A stretch of DNA of 64,000 bases from JAVJQS01 sp040218815 (GCA_040218815.1 JAVJQS010000004.1:1-64000), one strand, 5' to 3'. Counted from the first letter of the stretch, positions 16,624-26,109 are shown. Program-made: numbers and translations. Notes: generated by a model from the letters alone, not told the origin.

Positions 16624-19600
16624 ATGAAGAGAAAATTAATACTTGCATTTCTATCCATATTTTTCTTCGCTAGTAACGTTTTCGCTCAAAACGATTTTAA
16701 ATCTGAAGACGAGTTAAAGGAAAAGGCAGCAGAACTTTTTGAAGAAGAAAAGTTTATAGAAGCGGAACCTTTATATGCTCAGTTGTTGAGTTTATACCCT
16801 AAAGATGCCACCTATAATTATAAATATGGGGCCTGCCTAATTGCAGCTGACGAAGATAAGTCAAAGCCGCTATCATTTTTAGAATTTGCTGTTTCTAAAT
16901 CTGGTGTTGACCCTGTGGCATATTATTACCTGGGGAAAGCGAATCATCTAAATTATAATTTTGGAAAGGCAGTAAAGTATTACAGCCGATTTAAAACAAA
17001 AGCCAGTAATGATCAGAAAGAAAAATTTCAACTTGATCGACAAATTGAAATGTGTAAAAATGGAAATCAGTTACTGAGTAAATTAAATGAAGTTCAGGTA
17101 ATCAATCGAGAAGTTGTTTCAGAAGAAAATTTCTTTCGACTTTATGAATTAGAAGGAATAGATGGGAAGCTGATTGCTAAGCCTGAAGAGTTTAAATCAA
17201 AGTATGACTTAAAGGTAAATGAAAAATCAGTCATTTATTTACCTACTGATGCTAAAGAAGTTTATTATTCATCATACGGTAAAAAAGCTGAATCAGGTCG
17301 TGATATCTATAAATCTATAAAGCTCGGATCTGGCGGTTGGAGTGAAGGAGTAAGTATTGGCGAAACAATAAATACACCTTTTGATGAAAATTACCCTTTC
17401 ATACATCCTGATGGAAAAACCCTATACTTTTCATCTAAAGGTCACAACAGTATGGGGGGCTATGACCTATTTAAAAGTGAGTTTGATGTCACAAGCGGTC
17501 AATGGGGCACACCTGAGAATTTAGATTTTGCATTTTGCTCTACTGATGATGATTTATTGTTTGTAACTGATGAATATAAAATAACAGCCTACTTTGCATC
17601 TAATAGGACCAATGCAAAAGGGGAATTCACAGTTTATAAGGTATTGGTTGATCGAAAACCAATTGAGCTATCAGTAATTCAAGGAAAATTTATTGCAGAG
17701 AATAATCCTGAATTGCAAAAAGCAACAATAACTGTTATAGATAAAGCAACAAATAAGACAATTGGTGTTTATGAAACGAATAATAAAGGAGAGTATAAGT
17801 TAGAAATTGAAAAAAATGGTGGTACCTATCAATTTAATATCGAAACAACAGATGATGCTCCTATTCATACTGGAGTTGTAGAAGTGCCGAAACAAGATGA
17901 ATTTGAAGTGCTTGGACAAGAATTAAGATTAGTAGGTGAAGGCAATGAACAACAATTGGTAATCAAAAATATATTTGATGGCACAACTGCTCAAAATATA
18001 AATACAAGTGGTCCGCAGGTTTCAGCAAATGTGCTTCGAGCAAAAGCAAATTTAGATGTTAATTTTTCAACTGATGAATTAGCTGCCTTAGAAGGTAGTC
18101 GTGAAAAAATAACAAGCCAAGAATCTGATGAGGACGCTTCATCAGGAAATACAGTAGCAGAAAAAACCCCTTTCAATTTAAAAGAGTTGAGCCCTGAAGC
18201 TATTGTATTGAAAAATAGCTATGCTGAAAAGCAAGGAAGTCAAAAAGAATTAATTACCGAGAAAGAAGAAAAGGTAAATGCAGCTTATGCTGAGGCAATT
18301 AGATTAGAAAATGAGGCGGCAGATGCTTTCGCAGCGCTAAGTATTTCAAAAAAATCAACTGGTAGTTCTGAAGATGTAGAGAAACAAGAGCAAGAAGCTA
18401 AAGAAACTGCTCTAAAAGCTGCATTTGCAGCGGAAACAGCTGAACAATTAGAAGAAGACCTAAATTTCGATAAAAAAATTCTAAAAGACTTAAATCAAGA
18501 AGAAGCAGCGTTTAATACTTTATTGCAGAATAATGAATTAACTGAAGCAGCGTTAAAGTTGGAAACAGTTTCAGGTGCTCAAGCTAGGTCAATTGATGCA
18601 GAAGCTAAAATTGCCGATTTAGTAAAAAGTACAAATGAAGAACTAAGAGTAGCTGAAAGTGCTTTGTCTTCATCAAAAGTAAAACTCAACTCGCTTGAGA
18701 ATGAAAAGGAAGAGATCGCCAAAAATATTAATTCTATTAAAAATTCAGCTTCTAAAGCAAAGGGAGATAAAAAGGAAACATTAGAAGTGCAATTAGAAGG
18801 CCTAGAAATGGACTTGAAGGATATAGAGTATCAAGCACAAAAAACTCAGGAAGAAATAACGGCACAAGAAAATGAGAAAAAGGCCTTAGCTATTAAAAGT
18901 AAACAGTTAACGGAAAGAGATGCTATACTAGGGTCAAATTCAACAGCTAATAAAGTAGCTGATTCAGATAAGGAGGCCTTGGTGAACCAAATTAAAACTT
19001 ATCGAAACAATAACCAACTGGCTTATATAAATGTAGCTGAATCTTCACCTACTAGTTTGCCAAGCAGCAATTCAGATGTAGTAATTATTAATCAATTAGA
19101 AGAAAAGTTTAACACTCAGTTAATAGAATCTGAAGGAATTCAAGATATTGACTTACGAAACGCTAGGAAAATTCAAGTATACGATAATTGGATCAATGAG
19201 CTGGAAGCAGAAATGATAAAAGATGAGGCGGAAATTGCTCGTGTTGAAACAGAAATAGAAAGAGAAGAATTAAAAAGTGATATCGCTGCCATGCAGCTTG
19301 TGATTGATCAGAAAACAATTTTAAGGGATCAAGCAGAAGAAAAAGCGACTATTGGAAAGCCTGTATTTAATGAATTGGACTCTGATTTAGCTGAAGCTAC
19401 AGCTACTGATGAGGATGAAGAGGAAGATGTTATTCCTGATAATTATAATGATGAATATGAAGATCTAAATACTGAAGTGCCACAAGATGTTTCAGAAGTA
19501 GATGACTTGTCTTTAATTCCTGACGATTTCACTAATTTCAAATTTGACCAATCAATTAAATTTGGAAATCAGCGACCAAGCCAAGTTATGGGACTTGCAA

Positions 19601-21924
19601 AAAAAGCGATGTTTGAGGCTAGGGAACAATCCTTAAAGGCAGAAGAAGCACGTCAACAAGCTTATACTTTGCCTACTTCAGAAGAAAGAGCAGCTGCATT
19701 TGAGCGAGCAAATGAATTTGAAAAAGAATCAGAGAAGAAACAACTAGAAGCGGCTGACCAATTTGCTATTTATAACAAAAGAGAGTATCAAATTAATCAA
19801 AGAAGACTGCTCAATGCTAATCAATTTGAAGATGAATTTGAGTCTGATGCTCTTGATTTAGCTAATTTATTGGCAGAAGAGGGTCAAGTATACTTTAATG
19901 ACGCCGCTCAAATAAGAAGGGAAATAGATCCAGAAGATCGCTTATCTCAAAAGGAAGTATCGCTTCAAAAGGCTTATGATTATGAAATATTAGCATTAAA
20001 AAAACAACGACAAGCTTTGGAAAAGCTCAGTTTAGTGGGTGATCAAATTTTAAAACAAGAAAAACTTCAGAGTGATCAAAATGGTCCAGCATTTGTTCAA
20101 ACAATTACTGACGCTGAAGTTTTAAATGTGAAAAATCCAACGCTTGCACAAAAAAGAGCAGATTCGCTTTATGCCACAGTAGAGAGCTTAGAGGCTGAGG
20201 CTAAGCAAAAACTTGAAGCATCAGAAAATTTACCTGTAGGTGAAGAAAGAAATACAGCTTTAGTAGAGTATGAGACTGCTATCGCTCAAGTGGAGCAAAA
20301 CAAAACAAAAGCTGCTATTTATTATGAGCGGAAAAAGCAGTTAGAGGATGGTTCAACAGGAGGAAGAATTCGTTTTGCTGAGCCTGCTGATGGTTTAACT
20401 GCCCCTGCTTATAAAAGCTTTAAAAATGAAATAGCATTAGATACTATTGTTATTGAAGAGTCACGTAAAAATCAAATTTTAACTTCAGCTGCTTTTGTTG
20501 AGTATCAAAAAAATAAGCAAACTAGAGATCGAATAGCAAATGAAGCTTCTTCTGAATATGCTCTTGCACTTTCACTTTCTGAGGAAAAACAACAACTTCA
20601 AAAACAAGCAATTGTTTATAAGAATCAAGCTGAACTTGAAACCGATAAAACTGAAAAGCAACGACTAATTAAAGCTGCTCAGGTAATTGATCAAAAGGCA
20701 GCAAGGAAACAAGTTGAGATAGACTCTTTAAACACCTCTATAAAAGTAAAAAACTACTTAATTAGCACTTCAAATCAGGATATGAAGGGTGCAATTTCAA
20801 ATTTATCTGAATTAGAGAAAAAAGAAATTGTACAATTAGCTCAAGAAAGACAGTACCTCGCTTCTAATCAAACGGCGCCCAATACATCTGCAGCAAGTTC
20901 TGAGTCAACTGAAATTACTTCTGTAGAAACTAGTCAAGCTTCAGATGAGGAACTTCCAATTGATGTAGAAATTGTTGATGCAAATTCAGGTGAAACAACC
21001 AAGCAACCTGTTGTTGAACTTGATGAAACTCCTGCTATCACTTCAACACCAACTGAAACAGCAACTTCTCCACAAATTACAAGTACTAAGGAAGCAGAGT
21101 CAACTGAACGGAATACAAGTCCTTCATCTACTTCACTTGCATCAATTGATAATGTTCCAAGACAGCTAAAAGAAGCTATTTTTATAACGTTGAAGCCAAA
21201 TGAGGCAGCGTACAACAGTGCTAAACCTATTCCTGTGAGTTCTAACTTGCCAGAAGGACTAGTATACAAGGTACAGGTGGGCGCTTTTAGAAATCCAATT
21301 CCTCAAGACTTATTTAAGGGTTTTGCACCTTTGTATGCAGAAAAAATACCGAGTGGAATTACTCGTTACACAGCAGGATTATTTACTGGAGAAGCATCAG
21401 CAACACAGGCTAGAAATCAAATTAGAGGTTTAGGTTACCCAGATGCCTTTGTAGTTGCTTTTTTAAATGGAAAGCGGATATCACTTGCTCAAGCACGAGG
21501 AGGAGATGTTGGATCACTTTCTCAAGCTCAAGAGGGTGAAAATTTTAATAATACTGGCAGTTTGCCTTCCTCAAGCACGAATAGCCCTTCTTCTAACCAA
21601 GTATTATCAAATAAATTTAAATCGAGTGATGTTGCGCCTGTGTTGAACACAAAATCGATTGAAAAAGTATATTATACTGTGCAGATTGGAGTATTTTCTA
21701 AACCATTAAAGAAAGGGGTTTTTGACTTTGAAGATTTAAATGTGGTGGAGTTACCCAATGGGTTAATTCGATATAACGCAGGAATTTATGACAGTGCGAT
21801 TAAAGCTGCAGAAGTGAAAAATTCAATTCAAGTTTCAATTCCTGATGCATTTGTAACTGCTTACAAAAATGGAACCCGCTTGTCCCTAGATGAAGCTTCA
21901 AAACTCAAAAATGAAGGACAGTAA
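16624..21924 (+). CDS. Giant TPR / PD40 / coiled-coil / double SPOR protein (1766 aa)
   Basis: An exported protein with a modular plan: signal peptide (1-21, FAQN); TPR-like helices (about 25-145); PD40/WD40-like propeller repeats (about 200-345, with HPDGKTLYFSS and GGYDLFKS); a carboxypeptidase-regulatory-like beta domain (about 350-420, GVYETNNKGEYKLEI); a very long acidic coiled-coil region rich in A, E, K and Q (about 530-1390); a low-complexity S/T linker; and two SPOR-type domains (about 1545-1625, VYKVQVGAF; and 1682-1760, YYTVQIGVF). The TPR-PD40-regulatory module is shared with PorE-like type IX secretion proteins, which end in an OmpA domain; here SPOR domains, which bind denuded peptidoglycan, take that place. 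A structural link between outer membrane and cell wall is likely. Confidence 0.85.
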   Translation: MKRKLILAFLSIFFFASNVFAQNDFKSEDELKEKAAELFEEEKFIEAEPLYAQLLSLYPKDATYNYKYGACLIAADEDKSKPLSFLEFAVSKSGVDPVAYYYLGKANHLNYNFGKAVKYYSRFKTKASNDQKEKFQLDRQIEMCKNGNQLLSKLNEVQVINREVVSEENFFRLYELEGIDGKLIAKPEEFKSKYDLKVNEKSVIYLPTDAKEVYYSSYGKKAESGRDIYKSIKLGSGGWSEGVSIGETINTPFDENYPFIHPDGKTLYFSSKGHNSMGGYDLFKSEFDVTSGQWGTPENLDFAFCSTDDDLLFVTDEYKITAYFASNRTNAKGEFTVYKVLVDRKPIELSVIQGKFIAENNPELQKATITVIDKATNKTIGVYETNNKGEYKLEIEKNGGTYQFNIETTDDAPIHTGVVEVPKQDEFEVLGQELRLVGEGNEQQLVIKNIFDGTTAQNINTSGPQVSANVLRAKANLDVNFSTDELAALEGSREKITSQESDEDASSGNTVAEKTPFNLKELSPEAIVLKNSYAEKQGSQKELITEKEEKVNAAYAEAIRLENEAADAFAALSISKKSTGSSEDVEKQEQEAKETALKAAFAAETAEQLEEDLNFDKKILKDLNQEEAAFNTLLQNNELTEAALKLETVSGAQARSIDAEAKIADLVKSTNEELRVAESALSSSKVKLNSLENEKEEIAKNINSIKNSASKAKGDKKETLEVQLEGLEMDLKDIEYQAQKTQEEITAQENEKKALAIKSKQLTERDAILGSNSTANKVADSDKEALVNQIKTYRNNNQLAYINVAESSPTSLPSSNSDVVIINQLEEKFNTQLIESEGIQDIDLRNARKIQVYDNWINELEAEMIKDEAEIARVETEIEREELKSDIAAMQLVIDQKTILRDQAEEKATIGKPVFNELDSDLAEATATDEDEEEDVIPDNYNDEYEDLNTEVPQDVSEVDDLSLIPDDFTNFKFDQSIKFGNQRPSQVMGLAKKAMFEAREQSLKAEEARQQAYTLPTSEERAAAFERANEFEKESEKKQLEAADQFAIYNKREYQINQRRLLNANQFEDEFESDALDLANLLAEEGQVYFNDAAQIRREIDPEDRLSQKEVSLQKAYDYEILALKKQRQALEKLSLVGDQILKQEKLQSDQNGPAFVQTITDAEVLNVKNPTLAQKRADSLYATVESLEAEAKQKLEASENLPVGEERNTALVEYETAIAQVEQNKTKAAIYYERKKQLEDGSTGGRIRFAEPADGLTAPAYKSFKNEIALDTIVIEESRKNQILTSAAFVEYQKNKQTRDRIANEASSEYALALSLSEEKQQLQKQAIVYKNQAELETDKTEKQRLIKAAQVIDQKAARKQVEIDSLNTSIKVKNYLISTSNQDMKGAISNLSELEKKEIVQLAQERQYLASNQTAPNTSAASSESTEITSVETSQASDEELPIDVEIVDANSGETTKQPVVELDETPAITSTPTETATSPQITSTKEAESTERNTSPSSTSLASIDNVPRQLKEAIFITLKPNEAAYNSAKPIPVSSNLPEGLVYKVQVGAFRNPIPQDLFKGFAPLYAEKIPSGITRYTAGLFTGEASATQARNQIRGLGYPDAFVVAFLNGKRISLAQARGGDVGSLSQAQEGENFNNTGSLPSSSTNSPSSNQVLSNKFKSSDVAPVLNTKSIEKVYYTVQIGVFSKPLKKGVFDFEDLNVVELPNGLIRYNAGIYDSAIKAAEVKNSIQVSIPDAFVTAYKNGTRLSLDEASKLKNEGQ

Positions 21925-21940
21925 TTCATCGCATTATCAT

Positions 21941-21948
21941 TAATTTTG
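21941..21948 (+). promoter_or_regulatory. -7 promoter element of clpS
   Basis: TAATTTTG matches TAnnTTTG and lies 27 nt before the clpS ATG. Confidence 0.5.
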
Positions 21949-21975
21949 TGATTCATTAAAACTCAAAAAGCAATC

Positions 21976-22245
21976 ATGGAAACTGAGGTTTTAGAAGACA
22001 TTCAATTGGATGAATTACTAACGAATCAGAAGGAGTTAATCCTGCACAACGATGATTATAATACCTTCGATCACGTTATAGAATGTTTGATTACCGTATG
22101 TAAACACGAGTTAACGCAAGCAGAGCAATGCGCATACATTGTTCATCACAACGGGAAATGCAGTGTAAAAAGAGGTGTAGAAAGTAAGTTAAAGCCCATG
22201 TATACTGCCCTAAAAAATCAAAACTTAACGGTTGAATTGTCATAA
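21976..22245 (+). CDS. clpS: ClpS, adaptor of the Clp protease
   Basis: This 89-aa adaptor delivers N-degron substrates to the Clp protease. The family signature is clear: LHNDDYNTFDHVI (23-35) with the NDD pocket residues, then CKHELTQAEQCA (42-53) and VHHNGKCSVK (56-65). The N-terminal extension is short. It has its own TAnnTTTG element and precedes the M48 protease gene by 17 bp, so the two may be one transcription unit. Confidence 0.93.
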   Translation: METEVLEDIQLDELLTNQKELILHNDDYNTFDHVIECLITVCKHELTQAEQCAYIVHHNGKCSVKRGVESKLKPMYTALKNQNLTVELS

Positions 22246-22262
22246 GCTATTGTGATTAACGA

Positions 22263-23057
22263 ATGAGAAAAGGAATTTACATTATTGCCATTACACTATT
22301 TTTTGTTCAATGTGCAACGGTACCAATTACCGGAAGGAAACAAGTTAAGCTTTTACCAAACAGTCAAATGACTGAGTTGAGCTTTTCACAGTATGAGCAA
22401 TTTAAAAGTGAAAGTAAACTTTTGCCAGATAATGACCCTAGAGTACAACTAGTTAAAAAGGTAGGGGTAAAAGTTTCAGGAGCTGTACGGCAATTTATGA
22501 TGGATAATAAAATGGACGACCGTTTAAAGGAATTTCAATGGGAGTTTAATGTAACCGAAGAAGGAACTGTAAATGCTTGGTGCATGCCAGGTGGAAAAGT
22601 GATGTTTTATACCGGTATTTTGCAAGTTTGTGATGGAGAAGAAGGTATCGCAACGGTAATGGGGCATGAAGTTGCTCATGCAGTAGCAAGGCATGGAAAT
22701 GAAAGAATGAGCCAGCAGCTCAGTGTCCAGGGCCTTGGAATGGGTTTATCTGTTTTAATGAACGAACAACCTGAAACTGTAAAAGCATTATCAAATGTTG
22801 CCTTTGGCGTTGGCAGCCAAGTAGGCATGTTAAAGTACTCAAGAGTGCACGAGTCTGAAGCAGATAAAATGGGTTTGGTATTTATGACAATGGCTGGATA
22901 TGATCCCAATGAAGCAGTAAAATTTTGGGAAAGGATGGCCGCCATGAAAAATGGTCAAGCACCTCCTGAGTTTTTAAGCACACACCCCAGTGATGAGCGA
23001 AGGATAAATGATATAAAGTCGTTTATTCCTGAAGCGAAGAAACTAGCTAATAAATAA
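22263..23057 (+). CDS. M48 family metalloprotease, lipoprotein (LoiP/Oma1-like)
   Basis: A 264-aa zinc protease anchored as a lipoprotein: signal peptide with lipobox FVQC (C17). The zinc site is H135-E-x-x-H139 (MGHEVAHA), with third ligand E197 in SRVHESEADKMG. The sequence before it (TVNAWCMPGGKVMFYTGIL) is typical of the LoiP/YfgC/Oma1 branch, which degrades or processes misfolded envelope proteins. A strong bidirectional terminator follows. Confidence 0.93.
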   Translation: MRKGIYIIAITLFFVQCATVPITGRKQVKLLPNSQMTELSFSQYEQFKSESKLLPDNDPRVQLVKKVGVKVSGAVRQFMMDNKMDDRLKEFQWEFNVTEEGTVNAWCMPGGKVMFYTGILQVCDGEEGIATVMGHEVAHAVARHGNERMSQQLSVQGLGMGLSVLMNEQPETVKALSNVAFGVGSQVGMLKYSRVHESEADKMGLVFMTMAGYDPNEAVKFWERMAAMKNGQAPPEFLSTHPSDERRINDIKSFIPEAKKLANK

Positions 23058-23058
23058 A

Positions 23059-23084
23059 AAAAACTCCTTCGAGAAGGAGTTTTT
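23059..23084. terminator. Bidirectional intrinsic terminator
   Basis: An 11-bp stem (AAAAACTCCTT at 23059-23069 with AAGGAGTTTTT at 23074-23084) around a CGAG loop, A/T-flanked on both sides. It serves the M48 gene (+) and the converging THX gene (-). Confidence 0.9.
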
Positions 23085-23109
23085 ACATTTATATAAGGTT
23101 GACAGTTGA

Positions 23110-23439
23110 TTATTTTTTATCAGCTGCTTTTTTTGTAGTAGTTGTTTTTTTCGTTGTTGCTTTCTTTGAAGCAGGTTTTTTGGCCGCTGTAGCTTTCTTT
23201 GTAGTAGTCTTTTTAGCTGCTGTTTTCTTCTCTGTTGTTTTAGCAGCTGTCTTTTTAGGTGCAGTTTCTTTTTTTGCGGTACTTTCTTTTTTAGTGGTAG
23301 TTTTTTTTGCGCTTGTTTTTTTCTTCTTATTGCTTTTAGAAGCCTTTATCACAGGAGAGTCAGGCTTTCTCTTTCTAGTCTTTCCATAAGAACCTGCTGC
23401 TCTTTTTCCTTTTTTGGTTTTAATATCTCCTTTTCCCAT
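23110..23439 (-). CDS. THX-like ribosomal protein with histone H1-like lysine-rich tail
   Basis: The first ~25 residues (MGKGDIKTKKGK...GSYGKTRKRK) match the small 30S ribosomal protein THX, which is usually about 25-60 aa in total. Here it continues into a tail of about 80 residues made almost only of K, T and A in repeats like KKTTTKKATAAKK, the composition of bacterial histone H1-like proteins; 39 of 109 residues are lysine. The tail could bind rRNA or DNA. The first codons after the start match THX closely, fixing the start. A TAnnTTTG element lies about 43 nt upstream. Confidence 0.85.
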   Translation of the reverse strand: MGKGDIKTKKGKRAAGSYGKTRKRKPDSPVIKASKSNKKKKTSAKKTTTKKESTAKKETAPKKTAAKTTEKKTAAKKTTTKKATAAKKPASKKATTKKTTTTKKAADKK

Positions 23440-23481
23440 AGTATCTATCTAATTTTGGTTGAATGATTTTAAAGCGAAGAA

Positions 23482-23489
23482 CAAATATA
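23482..23489 (-). promoter_or_regulatory. -7 promoter element of the THX-like gene
   Basis: Minus-strand TATATTTG (plus-strand CAAATATA), leaving a leader of roughly 40 nt. Confidence 0.5.
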
Positions 23490-23554
23490 ATGAACCTAAG
23501 TTAAGATGAGCCAATTAGCAGTGGAAAACAAAGACCATTTAAAGTAGAATTATG

Positions 23555-24139
23555 TTAAAAATCCCAATCGAAATACTGAAATCGGTACGGTAACTCGGCA
23601 TCTTCCTCTGCATAATCAATTCCAATTCTAGCACTTGCAGTTATTTTAGATGAATCGACATTTATTTCTCGATCTTCAATCCAAACTTGACTTTCAGTTA
23701 ATGAAAGACCATTTTGTGCCTTAGAAAGGCCCAACGCTTGTGATACTTTTCCAGGACCGATGTAATCTTTGGGTTTTAGTTTTTGTTGATTTCGGCGCTC
23801 TAGCATAAACTCTTTACCTTCAATTGGAACTATTGCACGAACTAAGACTGCTTGTGGGTCTCCAGATTTACCAGTAACTATGTTAAATAGATGATGAATT
23901 CCATAACACAGATATACATAAGCTACGCCCCCTTCAGCATACATAATTTTTGTTCGTTCGGTAAATCTATTTCTATGCGCATGGGAGGCTTTATCATTTG
24001 CTCCTAAATAAGCTTCAGTTTCGCATATCACTCCGCTACAATACTTTCCATCAATTTTAGTGCACAAGATTTTGCCTAATAGCTGTTGCGCTATTTTCAG
24101 TGTATCGTCTTGAATATAAAAATCTCTTGAAAGTTTCAT
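23555..24139 (-). CDS. DNA-3-methyladenine glycosylase (AAG/MPG family)
   Basis: A 194-aa base-excision repair enzyme that removes alkylated purines. It shows the family segment ICETEAYLG (38-46), in which E42 corresponds to the catalytic glutamate of the human enzyme, then DKASHAH (49-55), YVYLCYGIHHLFNIVTG (74-90) and the YIGPGKVSQALG block (126-137). Length is standard. A terminator separates it from the upstream ndk gene, so it likely has its own promoter within the 57-bp gap or relies on read-through. Confidence 0.93.
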   Translation of the reverse strand: MKLSRDFYIQDDTLKIAQQLLGKILCTKIDGKYCSGVICETEAYLGANDKASHAHRNRFTERTKIMYAEGGVAYVYLCYGIHHLFNIVTGKSGDPQAVLVRAIVPIEGKEFMLERRNQQKLKPKDYIGPGKVSQALGLSKAQNGLSLTESQVWIEDREINVDSSKITASARIGIDYAEEDAELPYRFQYFDWDF

Positions 24140-24148
24140 AGCATAAAA

Positions 24149-24178
24149 AAACCCATCTCGATAAGTTCGGATGGGTTT
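24149..24178 (-). terminator. Intrinsic terminator of ndk
   Basis: AAACCCATC (24149-24157) pairs with GATGGGTTT (24170-24178), 12-nt loop. The plus-strand A-run just left of it is the T-tail on the minus strand, so it ends the ndk transcript. Confidence 0.8.
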
Positions 24179-24196
24179 ATTTATATTTAGTCAAAC

Positions 24197-24616
24197 CTAA
24201 AATCTTTCCAATTGAGAGAAAAAGAAGCTTCCTTCAATGGCAGCGTTCTCATCACTATCTGATCCGTGGATCGCATTCGCTGAAATTGATTCAGCATATA
24301 ATTTTCTAATTGTACCTTCAGCAGCTTCTTCTGGGTTAGTAGCACCAATTAAGGTTCTGAAATCTGCTACTGCATTGTCTTTTTCTAAAATGGCAGCTAC
24401 AATAGGACCACTTGACATATAATCTACAAGTTCTCCATAAAAAGGTCGCTCTTTATGCACTTCATAAAAGTTGCCGGCAGCTTCCTTTGACAGTCGAGTA
24501 TATTTCATAGCTACAAGTTTAAAGCCTGCAGCATTGATTTTTTCGATAATTGCTCCGATGTAGTTCTTTTCAACCGCATCTGGTTTTATCATGGTAAACG
24601 TTCTTCTTCCTGACAT
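24197..24616 (-). CDS. ndk: Nucleoside diphosphate kinase
   Basis: Transfers the gamma phosphate from ATP to nucleoside diphosphates through a phosphohistidine. The active-site motif NAIHGSDSDENA (114-125) contains H117, and TMIKPDAV (8-15) holds the conserved lysine. Length 139 aa is standard. It has a TAnnTTTG element 20 nt upstream and a clear terminator. Confidence 0.97.
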   Translation of the reverse strand: MSGRRTFTMIKPDAVEKNYIGAIIEKINAAGFKLVAMKYTRLSKEAAGNFYEVHKERPFYGELVDYMSSGPIVAAILEKDNAVADFRTLIGATNPEEAAEGTIRKLYAESISANAIHGSDSDENAAIEGSFFFSQLERF

Positions 24617-24636
24617 AGTGTTTAAATTTTGGACGG

Positions 24637-24644
24637 CAAAAGTA
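24637..24644 (-). promoter_or_regulatory. -7 promoter element of ndk
   Basis: Minus-strand TACTTTTG (plus-strand CAAAAGTA), 20 nt upstream of the ndk start. Confidence 0.55.
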
Positions 24645-24714
24645 ATGATAGAAAAAGCGATTTATCAATTTTAGAACTATAATTTATTGGAAATTTTTAG
24701 CCGAACTAAAAGCT

Positions 24715-24722
24715 TAATTTTG
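24715..24722 (+). promoter_or_regulatory. -7 promoter element of the exonuclease gene
   Basis: TAATTTTG with only 4 nt to the ATG at 24727, predicting a leaderless mRNA. Confidence 0.55.
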
Positions 24723-24726
24723 AAAC

Positions 24727-26109
24727 ATGTTTGCTATTGTAGATATCGAAACAACTGGTGGTAGCGCTACTAAAAGCAGAATCACTGAAATTGCCATTTT
24801 CTTGCACGATGGAAAGAAAGTGGTTGAGGAATATCAAACATTAATTAATCCTTCTCAGGAAATTCCCCATAAAATTACTCAACTAACAGGTATTAGTGGA
24901 GAAACAGTAAAGGATGCTCCTTTATTTAGAGAAGTAGCTAATAAAATTGATGCTTTTATAGGCGATGCAGTTTTTGTTGCCCACAATGTAAACTTTGATT
25001 ATAATTTTGTAAAAGCAGAGTTTGATCGATTGGGAATTGCTTTTAGAAGGAAAAAGTTATGCACCGTTCGCTTAAGTCGAAAATTGCTGCCAGGTAAATT
25101 TTCCTATAGTTTAGGTCGATTATGTGCGAGTGAAAATATACCGCTATCAAATAGACACAGAGCAGCTGGAGATGCTAAAGCAACAGCAATTTTATTTAGC
25201 AAATTGCTGAAGCTAGACAACAAGGACATAATAAAGAATTCACTTAACCCTCAATCTTTAGAAGCATTAATTCCTCCTAATGTTCAAAAGAGCGATTATA
25301 TGGCCTTACCAGAAGAACAAGGCATTTATTACTTTCTCAACCAAAAGAAACAAATCATTTACATTGGGAAAGCAAAAAACTTGAAGCAACGGGTTCAATC
25401 TCATTTTTCTGGAAATACCAACACTAAGTCAAAATATTACTTTGTCAATAATATCTATGGTATTGACTTTAAACTGATAAAAAGTGACTTGTTGGTTAAC
25501 CTAATAGAGGCAATGGAAATTAAAAAGTATTGGCCTATACACAACCGTTCTATGAAACGAATAAGTTTAAACTATGGCTTGTTTCTATATGAAGACAGAA
25601 ATGGTTACCAGCGTTTTACAATTGGTCGCTGTGGGAAGCATGACAAACCGCTGAAAAGCTTTAAAAATCAGTCGGAATTAAAATCTTTTTTAAGAGAAAT
25701 AGTTGAAGCGTATGAACTATGCCCGCGATTAGCTGGACTTCAACCAATGGCTTCTGGCAAATGCAATTACATTGAAAACTTTGATTGTGCAGGAGCATGT
25801 GAGGGAATAGAAGCTACAAAATCTTATAACAAGCGAGTGCAGAAAGCCATTGTTGAACAAGTGAAAACTGAAGCTTCTTATTTTCTACTAGATCCAGTAA
25901 AAAACAATACTGAGCTTGGGGTTGCCTTAGTTGAACGTGGTCGTTTTAAAGCCTATGGGAATTTTTCAGTGGACAAGAACTTAGAATTAGTAGAAAAGGT
26001 AAAAGAAGAAATGGTAGCCGTTTACGATGATCAAGACCTTTCTTATTTGGTTCACCAGTTCTACAGAAAAGCCAGCACCAGCCAAGTAAAGTATATATCA
26101 GAAAATTAA
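24727..26109 (+). CDS. DnaQ-type 3'-5' exonuclease fused to GIY-YIG nuclease
   Basis: A 460-aa two-nuclease protein. Residues 1-165 form a DEDDh exonuclease of the polymerase III epsilon type: D6 and E8 (DIETTG), D91 (NFDYNF), H144 and D149 (HRAAGDA). Residues about 197-275 form a UvrC-like GIY-YIG domain: GIYYFL (199-204), YIGKAKNLKQR (212-222). The C-terminal 180 residues resemble the non-catalytic tail seen in Cho-like proteins and carry four cysteines (CPRL...CNY...CAGAC) that could bind metal. This fused layout is known from other bacteria and suggests a repair role. It is 44 bp before smpB. Confidence 0.9.
   Translation: MFAIVDIETTGGSATKSRITEIAIFLHDGKKVVEEYQTLINPSQEIPHKITQLTGISGETVKDAPLFREVANKIDAFIGDAVFVAHNVNFDYNFVKAEFDRLGIAFRRKKLCTVRLSRKLLPGKFSYSLGRLCASENIPLSNRHRAAGDAKATAILFSKLLKLDNKDIIKNSLNPQSLEALIPPNVQKSDYMALPEEQGIYYFLNQKKQIIYIGKAKNLKQRVQSHFSGNTNTKSKYYFVNNIYGIDFKLIKSDLLVNLIEAMEIKKYWPIHNRSMKRISLNYGLFLYEDRNGYQRFTIGRCGKHDKPLKSFKNQSELKSFLREIVEAYELCPRLAGLQPMASGKCNYIENFDCAGACEGIEATKSYNKRVQKAIVEQVKTEASYFLLDPVKNNTELGVALVERGRFKAYGNFSVDKNLELVEKVKEEMVAVYDDQDLSYLVHQFYRKASTSQVKYISEN

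Noticed and set aside
20972..21169. 65-aa frame within the giant SPOR protein gene
   Set aside because: Out-of-frame shadow of the low-complexity S/T linker; no independent features.
23099..23389. 96-aa hydrophobic frame opposite the THX-like gene
   Set aside because: It is the complement of AAA/AAG/GCT/ACT-rich codons of the THX tail, giving F/V/L runs; a shadow.
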